Origin: Lunularia cruciata
Lineage: Eukaryota; Streptophyta; Marchantiopsida; Lunulariales; Lunulariaceae
Assembly: GCA_948567375.1 (NCBI GenBank)
Contig: OX419756.1
Coordinates: 39,136,333 to 39,200,332 of the forward strand
Reading direction: 5' to 3'
DNA length: 64,000 nt
Shown: piece after piece, positions 46,823 through 57,794 of the stretch
How the letters are laid out: each line of letters begins with the position of its first letter
How positions within the stretch are numbered: position 1 is the first letter of the stretch
Notes under the pieces: model-generated
The model's input: the letters and a program-made list of their open reading frames with translations, nothing else
The model's database searches: none
Told to the model about the DNA's origin: nothing
Made by a program: the position numbers and the translations under genes

Positions 46823-47726
46823 TCTGTCATTCATTAGGACAATAAATGAGGATGGACTAATTAGCTAGGACACATGTCTGTGAACCAAAGATTTGGAGTT
46901 CAAACCTTGTTGTGTGTAATCCTAAAGGGTGGATAGATTTTGCCACACAACTATCACAAACTACCCAAAATTCTACAAAATTGGCTAGCCTTCCAACTTG
47001 CTGGTCACTCTCAAATTGACTTCTCTAATCAACAAAATTAAACCTCCACTCATTAGTTTCACTTCAATTTCACCAAATATTGGTAGCACTTCTATATACC
47101 ATATTCACTATTGTCAAATCTACAATTAATCAAGCATAGCTTTTGCACACAATCCACACAATTGAAGAAAACTCAAGTAACAATGATCATATATACCAAC
47201 AATCTCACCAGGCTTAGAGATACCACCAATGTCCTTATTTCCTACATCCAATTTCCCCTTGACTTCACTTCTCTAATATAATTAGTTTAGTTCATACTAG
47301 AATCACACTCAACTTGGATCATAATTTACTCTTCAACTCAATAATCTGCCAACAATAGGCATTGATGATAGTCAAGCATCACAACACTCTAGCTAAGAGA
47401 TTCCAAGTGATTCTTGCTGGACTTTCTCCACCATAACTAGGAACTCAAAGGCTCAACATTAGAGAGGTGAACTCTTTAGAGCTACACTTTGAAGGTATGT
47501 CCTTTTACTTGACCAAATCTCCAACCCTAAAAGAATTATTAATGGCTCATCTTAGGATGCAAATAATGCAAGTGACAATGTGTCTCCATGGTGTGATCAA
47601 TAGTACTAACATAAAATCTAGTAATCACTAAGTAATCTTTAAGCAACTATTAATATAACTCTAGCCACCAACACTATCACTCCAACATCCAAGCAAACTA
47701 GCTTTGGCATTACAAAAGTCATGATA
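46605..47726 (-). repeat. Element B2 5' LTR, right piece; right edge of the nest
   Basis: Homologous to 32515-34135, ending CATGATA. Beyond 47726 the sequence turns AT-rich with no retroelement similarity that I can see. Confidence 0.8.
46771..46820. repeat. (TA)25 microsatellite in the B2 LTR
   Basis: Fifty bases of uninterrupted TA. They lie where the B1 LTR has a short TACATATGTATAGATAT, so the array grew after the copies split. Confidence 0.95.
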
Positions 47727-49540
47727 TTTTTTATTGAAATATTAACAATTATTAAATCGTTTACATGTTGAAATGCAATAATGAAGTTACAATTTTTTGT
47801 TATGAAATATTTTATCAATATAAGAAATATAGTGATATTAAATTTACATATATTCTAGATGACAAATTGGATGAGGTAGAAAAGTGATAATAAATATATT
47901 ATAATTTGATTATAGTTTTTTTATGAGAAATAAACAAGAAGTTATGAATTCATGATTAATATCAATTTTACAAGGGTTTTAGGACTTTTCTCTTGAATTG
48001 ATTTAAAAAGTAGAAAACTAAGCTAAAAGATCGATCTAACCAAGAGCAACTAAACCAATCCAAGATAATTTTGAGAATGAATTGCAATTAAAAAATTTAA
48101 AAAACAAGGAAAAAGTCAAATAAAGGTTAATAATATTTTATTGAGAGTAAGGTTCTAAAATTTCTCCATTAGATAAATAATGTGGAGGATGAAACTTATC
48201 TCAAGGCAAAAGAGACAAGAAACATGCAAGATAGAGACTTAAGGTAAGAAGAGCGGTTCTATTTATGAAGAAGATAAGTTTTATTTATATTTGTGAGGAC
48301 TAGATTATTCCACATATCCACTTGTTTTCTCCGATAATCCATTTTCTCTAAAACCAAACTAGTATGATAAAATGCACAGACTTCTTTACTTATCTTTCCA
48401 ATAATTACTTTATCTTACAGTGCGGCAATATAAATAATATAATCTTTTGTAGCAAAATATTATATTAGTTATTGAATACTGCAAGAATATTCTTATGATT
48501 TATAGAACATTGTCATAATATTTTTCGCAAGAATAACTAAATGAATTTTGAATGGAAGCACAAGAATCAATTATTTTGGAGAATATTCCAAATTTGTAGG
48601 TCGTAAAATACAGTTCTAGATATTCTCCCAAAAATAAGAAATCATAAACTGAGTTTAAGAAAAAGAACTTATTTGTTACAGGATATTCCATAAAGAGTTA
48701 AATAATATTCTCAGAAATATTCTTCTAAGATAAGAATACGAAATCAATTTTGAATGGAAGCACAAGAATCAATTATTTTGGTGAATATTCCAAATTTGTA
48801 GGTTTTAAAATACAGTTCTAGATATTCTCCCAAAACTAAGAAATCATAAACTGAGTTTAAGCAAAAGAAATTATTTTTTACAGGATATTCCATAAAGAGT
48901 TCAATAATATCCTCAGCAATATTCTCCTAAGATAAGAATACGAAATCAATTTTGAATTGAAGCAAAAGAAAGTTTAAACACCTGATCTGAAGTCACAGTC
49001 AAAGTCAAAATCCTCTTGACCTACTTAATGTTCTATTCTGTTTTGTAATTGTATCAAGATAAGAAGGCGACCCGTAAGAAAAAACGAAGGATGGGAAGAC
49101 CCCATCAAGATTAGTTGAGATCATAAATTTCACAGCACAAAATTCATGTTGTGTTTTATTATATATATATAAAAGATATTTTTATACTATGGAGATTAAC
49201 AGTAATTTTCCCAGAATAATAATGCATTGTTAACTTATCATCAATATTAAAAATTACATTCTTATTCATCAACCCGAACTATCCATGTACTCAATGAATA
49301 TCATCTATGGCAATCATGAAATAGACCGAATACACTCCATTCAAGGAGAGAAGGTGTGCATTCAACATGGAAAGACACGCATCTAATGCAAAGTTGGAAT
49401 GAGTTTAAAATGACATGAAATGAAAAGAGAGTCTTGAATGCTCATCCGGTGGAGTGACTGTCCTAAAGTTGAAGATTCCGTTCGTTCAAGGGAACTGTAC
49501 GAACGGCATGTGACGGACAGTCGATGAGAACATGAAATTT
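47727..49540. other. AT-rich spacer upstream of eIF2B beta
   Basis: No gene seen. It holds a 202-bp tandem repeat (48543-48975) and a TATA-rich stretch (49160-49174, TATATATATATAA) about 380 bp before a pyrimidine-rich patch (49545-49580) that may be core promoter of the gene to the right. Confidence 0.6.
48543..48975. repeat. 202-bp tandem repeat, two full copies and a partial third
   Basis: Units 48543-48744 and 48745-48946, then about 28 bp of a third. Each begins AATTTTGAATGGAAGCA and contains CAATTATTTTGG, AGATATTCTCCCAAAA and ACAGGATATTCCATAAAG. The two copies are about 95 % alike by eye. Unrelated to the retroelements of the nest. Confidence 0.9.
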
Positions 49541-49719
49541 CGACCTCGGTCTTCTCTCCTCTGCTTTTTGTGTCTGTGGTTGGAGATTTAGGCCCTAAAA
49601 CCCCTCAAGAGAAGGAGCAGAAGCAGAGTGAGAGAGGGAAGTTTTGTCGAACGGAATTCCTGAAGTGAAGGCTGATAGGGATTTGCCAGTCGAGGAGTTT
49701 CTCATGGATCTGATCTGAG
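49541..49719 (+). promoter_or_regulatory. Probable promoter edge and 5' leader exon of eIF2B beta
   Basis: A pyrimidine patch (about 49545-49580) is followed by a GA-rich leader that ends in a strong splice donor, GAG/GTAAGT at 49719/49720. A likely acceptor is CATACAG ending at 50094, giving a leader intron of 49720-50094. The transcription start is not determinable from sequence. Confidence 0.45.
49704..49718 (+). other. Short upstream ORF in the eIF2B beta leader (M-D-L-I-stop)
   Basis: ATG GAT CTG ATC TGA ends one base before the leader splice donor. If the leader is transcribed as inferred, ribosomes would meet this four-codon frame before the main start. Confidence 0.4.
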
Positions 49720-50257
49720 GTAAGTCAAGGCAGGTGTCATGTGGCCTTTAACGCGTTTGTTGAATGGCAATGAATGTTTCAGAGTAAATTAGTGCGAATT
49801 GGACTGATGATGTGAATTAGTGGTGAGATGAGATGGATGAAATGAGATGGGAATTGCACGTTTTTGATCCATGTGCTTGTTTGGTTTCCGGGCTGGTGAG
49901 AATGACAATTTCGGCGGTTGCGTTGTTACAGAGTGTTAACAAATCGTGTATGCCATGTAAGGTGCAGGGGATTAGATGACGTGTGAGGAGGGCATTGTGG
50001 TTAGGTTTGTGTGGATTTTTTTCACATTATGACTGTCGTCTCTTGTGTGTGGTGTGTCCGTTCTACGTTCAGTGTGACAACGGATGACATACAGAGCTGA
50101 CAACAACCTCGGGCGAAGAGAATTTTAACGAGAGGAGAAGGAGAAGAAGCTGGCGCTCAGGGAGATCAGTGGAGAGTCTGGTGAGAAAAGGGATATCTGG
50201 GAACGAGGTGGAAGAAGCGGCCCTGCTGAGGGCAAAGCAAAAGGCATGGTTGGCACA

Positions 50258-53200
50258 ATGCCGGATGTACAACCTTTGGTCGACGATTTCGTCACTAAGC
50301 TGAACCGCAGGTAATTTGTCATGCAACCATTGTTGCACTCGGAACAGAACAGCAGTAACGACTTGTGCGTTTGATAGTTTTTAGGGGAATGCGGAATTCA
50401 ATTAAGGACTGTAATAGAGTTCAAATTTTATACTTCACTCGGGTGTTCGTGGGAGTAATGTCATTGATGGATTTTATTTATTCAGGCAGGTTGAAGGATC
50501 GCTGGACACAGCAAAGCTTGCTTTGGTACTCCTTCGCCAAGTCATCTCTGCTCAGCGAATTCCCCCAGCTTCTCCAGTAAACACCCTCATTGATGCTATC
50601 AAATCAGTTGGTGTGCGCATGATTGCTGCCAACCCCATTGGTAAGAAGCACGTTTTGTGCCACTCGGAACCTGCTACAGCCCTAATGACTTTCAAAATAT
50701 TGCTATTGATAATAATGAGGCACCTAATATATATTGCCCCTGATCAATTTTTTACAGAACTAGCTGTTGGTAACATCGTCAGGCGCGTTCTGCATATCAT
50801 CAGGGAGGAGGATGCATCACTAGCCACCACTGCTGCTGTCATTGGTGTGCGCGCAGCTGTCGACAGTGATGACGAGGATAACTTTGACATTCGTGAACAG
50901 GCTAGCTCGCATGCGGTCGCTGCTGCAAATCGAAGTGTTTTAAGAGCACCTTCACTACATAATCTACTGGAGTCCATGCCTAACCCAGTCAGAGCCGATG
51001 TTACAGTTGCTTCAACTGGTGATTCTGATGCGCGTAGCAGATGTAAGTTTTTGAATCGTGAATCTTGTTCATTCTGAAGTTACACTTCCAGGATGATAAG
51101 CAGTACAACTCATCATCTCCTAGTATTTGCCGAGAATCCTGCTCCTTAGAGCTCACGTACGAGTTGTAAATGTGCTCCAAGGGTCGTTGAACATATTAAT
51201 CCGCGCGTTTGGATGCATGGAGCTATGGCTGCAAGTGTTGCCGTGTTTCCGCTTTGATGACCTCTACGGGAGATCGCTCTGAAAAAGTAATTGTTATAAA
51301 AGAAGATGCACGCAAGGGTTGTTAATCTAAACGTACCAATCCTAGGGCAGCGCCTCTATTGTTACACTAAGACAGAACAAAGTTTCAAGAACTAAACCTG
51401 TGCGGAACCTGATTTTTCCAGCGGGGGACAAGAACTCCAGAAGCTGGAAACTCAAGCACAACGTGATAGAGAGCATCAACGAGCTTTTAGTGGATCTGCA
51501 GGACTATCACTCGCAAGTGGCAGAGCAGGCCCTCGAACACATACATCAGAAGTAATAACTTTGTCAGCTGTACTTTTTCATCTTGGGAAAACTTCCAGAG
51601 AAATTCCCATTCAGTGCATGAGTAGCATGCACGATTGAAAAATCACATAGAATCTCGTCATGATAATTGGAGGTCTTGTTTCGGTTGGAGAATCTTACTT
51701 TCCTGAGTCTGGTCCCCAGAACTTACTCTATTGCGCTTTGCCTGCTAGCGAGGATTCATTTGGTGGCTAAACAGTTGACTATGTCTTTTCCACAGTGAAG
51801 TCATTTTGACGCTCGGTCGGTCGCGGACATTGCTTCACTTTCTGCTTGGGGCCAAGAAGAAACGATCATTCCAAGTGGTTGTTGCTGAAGGTTCACCGAG
51901 GTAAGATTTTGAAGGTTTCGGGCATGATTGTTATAGGACGGATACAGCTAATTGTAATACTTTCTACCTGAATATGGTTGTTGTATGATATCTGACATGA
52001 TAACTTAATCTGAAGTATTTCAATCACTGCTCCCGCCCATCGACCACCCACTAATACTCTGTTTCCTACTTGTTCAGTTATTTCCCTTTGCTTTGAAATG
52101 CATCTTCCTACTTGCTGAGTCATTTTTCTTCCCTTTTAACTACATCCTCTGGTTTTTTGCAGTGGCTTGCTCTGGAGGGCACATTTCTCTCATTAGATGC
52201 TGTATACCATTGTAGATACTGAATGCTATATTATGCTCATGGAATATATCAATCTTCGCTTCTGCTTTGGATCGATTTCATTTGTGTGTTTTTTGAAAAT
52301 TCCTTCCTGCTTAGACTTGCATGTCTTAACCTGCTTAGATCAGCTTGTCTTCGGTTTGAATCAGTGCAGACATTTCCTTACTTTCGTCTGCATGTCTCCG
52401 GTTGGATCAGTTCGGTCCCAAGTGGTTTGGAAGTCCCGTTCTGGAGTCGCTTCTGCTCATTGTTCATATAGCCATCTCCTTTATATAATTCTTCGTTTGA
52501 TTGCTGGCCAGATCTGGAGAAGTGCCAAAATGAGAATATTTGTGACATCTTCAGTCTAAATGATATGATATTCGTTGCAAAATTGTGAATGCAGGTACCA
52601 GGGACACAAATTGGCTAAAGAGCTGACTGCTGAGAATCTACCCACAACCTTAATTACAGATTCTGCCGTATTTGCTATGATATCTCGTGTAAACATGGTA
52701 TGTTTCTCGTCAGAATTTGTCATTTTGGTTCGCTGCTTCTATGAGAGGAAGGATCAGCTTTGTGAATCTATGCAAGGCATGTTGCCTGAAGTATTTCTAT
52801 TCCCTCTTAGATTGGCTACTTGCAGAGAAGAAAACAGCATCCTCAGATGTCCATTGGTGCGAAAGTTATGTAGGCTTAGGTGGCTTTGCCTTACCTCTAT
52901 GCTTGGACCAAGCAAAGCGAATTGGTCCTCTTAGCTAAAGTGGGGAGGTTGAGCAACCGAAGCACAAGCTTGGAAAAATGTCTTATGGCTGCACTTTTTC
53001 TGTGGTGTTAGGTGATAGTTGGTGCACATGCTGTCATGGCGAATGGAGGGGTTTTAGCGCCGGTTGGTTTACACATGGTGGCCTTGGCAGCGAAACGACA
53101 TGCAGTCCCCTTTGTGGTACTAACTGGATTGCACAAGGTATTTGGGCCTTGTCTGGTTGAACTTCTCTACATGTTTCTGTGGTTGTAATTCTTAGCTGGA

Positions 53201-53867
53201 AGTGGAGGTAGTTATGGATTGCTGACTGATTTTGATGTGAAATTCTACGTAATCAAATACATTATCAGTCACTCTTCGTAATTCCTTTCCCTTCCAATCT
53301 GTATAAGCATCCTCTATTTATTTGTAGCTACCCTAGGTTGAACCAAAGAAATCAATAAGACATCTTCGGATTCATAATCCCCACGTCTAATCGGCCTGTC
53401 CACCTTTTCACGTATCCTGGAATTTCTTTGTTCGCAGCTTTGTCCTCTTTACCCCCACAATCCATTCACCCTTCTGAATGACATGAAATCTCCAGCGGAG
53501 ATTTTGGACTTCGGTGAATTTTCTGATTGCTTGAACGGAGCGACAGGCGGATCACATGCGCAGGTTTTTAATCCAACATTCGATTACATTCCGCCTGAGC
53601 TTGTGAGCCTCTTCATTACTGACACGTAAGTGTTCTACCGCAGATACGTTTGGATATACTTTTCCAATTTGATGACTGTTTTATACTTGAATAGTTTTAT
53701 ACTCAGTACTAAGTTCTAAACAGTTGAATTATCTCACGAGCAGACTTATATGATGGCCAACTGACACTGAAAACTACGCTTCATCTTGCAGAGGTGGTCA
53801 CAACCCATCTTATGTTTATAGACTGGTAGCAGAGTTTTACAGCCCAGAAGATATTGTGCTTCAATGA
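50258..53867 (+). CDS. eIF2B-beta: Translation initiation factor eIF2B subunit beta, nine coding exons
   Basis: Regulatory subunit of the cytosolic eIF2B complex, the exchange factor that reloads eIF2 with GTP. Exons: 50258-50310, 50486-50640, 50758-51042, 51422-51551, 51796-51900, 52595-52697, 53012-53137, 53438-53625, 53792-53867. All junctions are GT-AG, every phase closes, and the total of 1221 nt gives 406 residues, about the length I recall for the plant protein. Recognisable segments: [151 protein letters not shown]. The last covers the eIF2B alpha/beta/delta fold C-terminus. The start at 50258 follows the family N-terminus MPDVQ; an in-frame ATG at 50246 would add MVGT. An in-frame stop at 50126 limits any further extension. 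It looks intact, and CpG and codon use differ clearly from the nest. Confidence 0.95.
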
Positions 53868-56800
53868 CTGGAGATCATATTACCGGCTTTCCCTCTTGGC
53901 GAATACACTAACACTTTCCGCTGACGGTTGTTTCGAGCCGGAAGAAGTTTTCTTTAAAACACCTGTCACTCTCTCATACAGCTAAGCCACAGGTGCATAT
54001 ATCGAGGGAATGTGAATACTTCAATTTAGAGTCGCAGTATCTTTTGTTAACTCAAAGATGGCGGTCCTTAAAAGAGTGTGAAATATACGAGATTGAACCC
54101 ATCGCTCAGTGTAGTATCATTCCCTCACTACACGGACGAAGTAAGGAGAAGACCCCATGTTCTTTTTGACAAGGTTGGAAGCAAGAAAAGTTTGCACTAC
54201 GACCTGAAGTGAACCATGTGCTTCTTCAATAGAAACACTTGGAGCACTTCAATATTCATTACGAAACTCATTCACCACTACAGTAGGAGCTGACGAAATG
54301 AAATTTATTGCTTCTATCGAGTCTTCTATTTTTGCAAGTATGTGAGACTACCAACTTTTGGGTGCTCTCTCTTAATTGATGATTGACTGACTGTTACCTG
54401 AAGCACTTTGGAGGTCTGCACGAGACAGCAAGCTCATCGCTGCATCCTCTTCAGTACCTCCACTTAGCTCCCCGCCTCTAAGGTGGGGGTAGTAGTAACT
54501 AGATCAGATTTACCAGTTGTGTTACGTGTCCGCCATTCTGGTGAATACAGCTTTGTGGATGTGCTCTTCGTCAACTTTTTCTTCACAGCTACTTTGCAAG
54601 CAAAGTTGGAATTGGAGGTCCCATTCTCCGCAGGTGCCAACTGGGGGAAATGAGCATAAACCCAAACATCTGACTTCCAGACTGCCTAAAGAAAGTTGAT
54701 GTTGCACATAATCTGGCGTAACTGAATTCACCTGTTAGGAGGCACGTTCATTGACGCTTCCTTCAACAAGAAAACTCAGTAAAATTCAGAATGTCCGGAG
54801 CTCATTGTTGTCATTTTGGCGATATGACCTCAGCATTTGAATTACAGAAGGGCCGGCCTATCGGATCCTTATCTACACTTAACAGACAACAACGTTCCCA
54901 CTGTAGAAAAGATGCATGTGCATAGAACGGAAGTCATACACGAACGAACGTAGTCTAGGGAACGAAATGCAACCCTGCAGATTTAGAGTTACTGAAGCGC
55001 TTTATGGGTTTTTAATTTCATATTCCACGGAAATGTCACGGGAATGAGGACATTACAGTCAAAACTTACGGGACATCTACTTGAGACCATAGGTCCTGGA
55101 AACGAACAAGGCTATAAACTGATAACGGGCAATGAACGAGGCCAAAAGACTGCTTAAGAAAATCTCTTACTTCAAAGTCAAGAGAGAGTAATGTACACAA
55201 GAGCGTGACCATTTACAAAACTGGATTGAGAATCGTCAAATTTTATGGATCACCTTGTTCCACATTCCATAATATTTTACGGACCGCCCAAAACGATTTA
55301 TGGAATTAATACGAAATCACGGAAGTGCCTGATTGTTTACCAACTTTGGCGAGTTAAAGTCATAGTACTTTGTGGCGGAAATCTCGAGGAATAGAAAACA
55401 CAATCGTTTTGTCAATTCTGTATCAACATGTATAGGTTGAAGGTTTTCATGTTATGCTAGTATTTACCCCATCGTTGTTGTTCTCTCTCTCTCTGTGCTG
55501 CCTCATGTGAGGACATGTCAAGTGTAAGTCCTAAATATACTTGATCGTTGAGACCTTTCATCCATTAACAAACTAAGTAGCAGACTGAAGCACTCTGCTT
55601 CTTAAATACCCCTCCCTCCCTTAGTGGTGTGAGGACAGTTTTTCAAGTAGTCTTCTGTTTGTCGTAGCGATGTACTCTTATCCTTCACTACAAATACCCC
55701 TTCTGTAAAGCTTACGTACTACTCAAAGTACTCGTCCCTTTGTTTTGAACATAGGAGTGTGAAAGAACTTCCCTTTGAAAACAAAACAGAATTATGTTAG
55801 GATGGTGCTTGAGTAGATATTAGGATCTGCTGCAGTTTATTTAAGTTTAATATTATCTAAAACTTCTTAAGGTCTAGTAACATTCCACTCGTATGAGATA
55901 TGTCCATAAATTTGAATAGACTTCCCGGCATGGTTTGTGTGTATCTCAATAATGAATGACAAGTTTATATGAGTAGAGTAAATGATAGTGTCAAATGTTG
56001 AAGACATAATATGCATTACGGTTCTTATTTGTCTTGTTGATTTGCAATTTTTGAAGCCGTGACATATAGAAATGCTATTTGTCACTTCGTCCATTTTCTT
56101 TTTCTTTTTCCGGCTTACTTGTGATCTTGGGCTTCTCAGAGCATAAATGCCTGATAATAATCAGGCATTTATGCTCTTATAGGAAATTCTGGAGATAGTT
56201 GTCTCACTATTCTCTTTAGATCACAGATAGAGGAGATCTCTAATAAAATCTCTCATAATAAGATGCTCGAAGCATCAGCATCGATACCAGTGACAGATTA
56301 TTATGGTACTCGGAAGAAGCATTGAGTTTAACTTTATGAAGTCGGAAGAAATTCTCTAACTTGGATTTAATTCTGGAAACAAGAACTTAGCAAACGTTTA
56401 TATATTTGTATGCGTGGTCTAATGAAAGTATTGAAGTGTGGAATATAAAAAGTCCATGAAATATTCTTTGAACTGTTGATCTTGTTGAGCTAGGGAAAAG
56501 GCAGAAACCTAAAATGTCTTTCTTCGTTGTACATTAAATAAAATAGCTTTTCTAAAATGGATTTAAACAGGTTTATTGACTGGTGTATAAATAAAGTTCA
56601 ATTTATCAATAAGCTAGCAACGTTTTCTTATTCCACTACTCAGAAACAGAGATGATAAAAATAAAGGATATTCAAGAGAGAAACTAAATTTCGTTATGAT
56701 TTTTAACTTTGAGTAAAATTTTAAAGGAAAATCTAACTTTCCAATAAGTTTCTTTTTAAATTTAGAAGATGAAAAAATATTTGAGGTGGAATAGAATTTT

Positions 56801-57333
56801 AATAAATTTACAAACTTGCTAATAATAAAATACTTTTAAATATCTATTGTCAAATGTTGTTCTAAATTATTTACAATAAAAGTACATTTCTTTTACTAGA
56901 GAAATGTCATACAACAAATATGCGTTTAGGTGAGAAAAATTGGACATGTTTTTTGACAGTATGGATAATGAAAATATTCTTTTTTCATTTTAATTCTTTA
57001 TTTTTATTCAATTTTACATAAGCGAGAGTTATATTTTTCAGTCCTTCACATACATGTAATATGCTACAGCAATTAATTCATCTTTTTGGTGAAAATTAAG
57101 TATGCTCCATCCTTTACTCTACGATTAGAGAATAAACATCTTCTTTAGCAATCCATCATGGAATTTAGTAGTTTAACTCATAAATAGTGTACACTATTAA
57201 TTGTTTAAATCTCTTTGGTTTCACAGTCTTTCTATTTCATAACATTACATATTTGAATAATAATCTAACAGATGTTCTCCAACAGGAGCATCTTTCTAAT
57301 CTTGTCTATGCATTCACCCCATATGACGTCAAA
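53868..57333. other. Spacer downstream of eIF2B beta
   Basis: The 3' UTR must lie at its start. No recognisable gene. 54000-55200 is of mixed composition with short frames that I cannot assign; 55600-57330 becomes AT-rich. It contains the hairpin at 56138-56177. Confidence 0.5.
56138..56177. repeat. Perfect 18-bp hairpin
   Basis: AGAGCATAAATGCCTGAT, a 4-base AATA loop, then the exact complement. Stand-alone in intergenic DNA with no mobile-element sequence next to it. It could be a small fold-back element relic or part of a transcript end. Confidence 0.9.
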
Positions 57334-57410
57334 GTCAAATAAACTTTAAATATGAACCATTTCAAGGTTAATGATTTTTGCACTCCTGAAAAAAATTCTA
57401 AAATAAAAAA

Positions 57411-57498
<88 letters not shown>

Positions 57499-57794
57499 CA
57501 TTTCCTCCATGATGAAGAAAAGCAGTCCTTTAAAATAAGAAATTATGCACCTTGACCAGCATTTCTTTCCTTTTCTTTCTTTTCCATACAGCATAAAGGT
57601 CAAATAAACTTTAAATATGGAGCATTTTAAGGTTAATGATTTTTGCACTCCTGAAAAGATTTCTAAAATAAAAACCATATATATATATATATAGCATTTC
57701 CTCCATGATGAAGAAAAGAAGTCCTTTAAAATAAAAAATTATGCACCTTGACCAGCATTTCTTTCCTTTTCTTTCTTTTCCATACAGTATAAAG
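57334..57794. repeat. Tandem duplication with an AT microsatellite in each copy
   Basis: Unit 1 is 57334-57598 (265 bp) and unit 2 is 57599-57794 (196 bp). Both read GTCAAATAAACTTTAAATATG to CCATACAG-ATAAAG. The length difference is nearly all in the AT array: 41 AT units at 57413-57494 against about 8 at 57677-57693. Confidence 0.95.

Larger units (their letters stand above)
17496..47726 (-). mobile_element. Element B2: outermost Ty3/gypsy fossil, minus strand, continues left of window
   Basis: Visible pieces on the minus strand: 5' LTR 40939-40968 plus 46605-47726 (split by D), gag 37704-40924, pol 34141-36940 (solo A-family LTR between these two), and the integrase region 17496-18419. B1 lies between the last two, and A interrupts the integrase-distal end. 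Sequence order matches its sister B1. The nest's right edge at 47726 is the start of B2's LTR on the minus strand (TATCATGACTTTTG against TGTCATGATATTTG in B1). Heavily broken; the oldest layer of the stack. Confidence 0.8.

Noticed and set aside
1-47726. Intact, potentially active retrotransposon in the nest
   Set aside because: Every element has a broken coding region; F1-1 is whole in layout only.
52197-52559. 120-codon plus-strand open frame between eIF2B beta exons
   Set aside because: It lies wholly in the intron between the exons ending at 51900 and starting at 52595, is in no exon phase and has no domain.
54522-54731. 69-codon minus-strand open frame (MNSVTPDYVQHQ...) and a nearby minus-strand frame near 54400-54490
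   Set aside because: No family motif, no matching splice signals that extend it, and it lies in a region with many short random frames. Not called as a gene.
57346-57678. Open frames rich in Ile-Tyr on both strands
   Set aside because: They are translations of the AT microsatellite and have no protein meaning.
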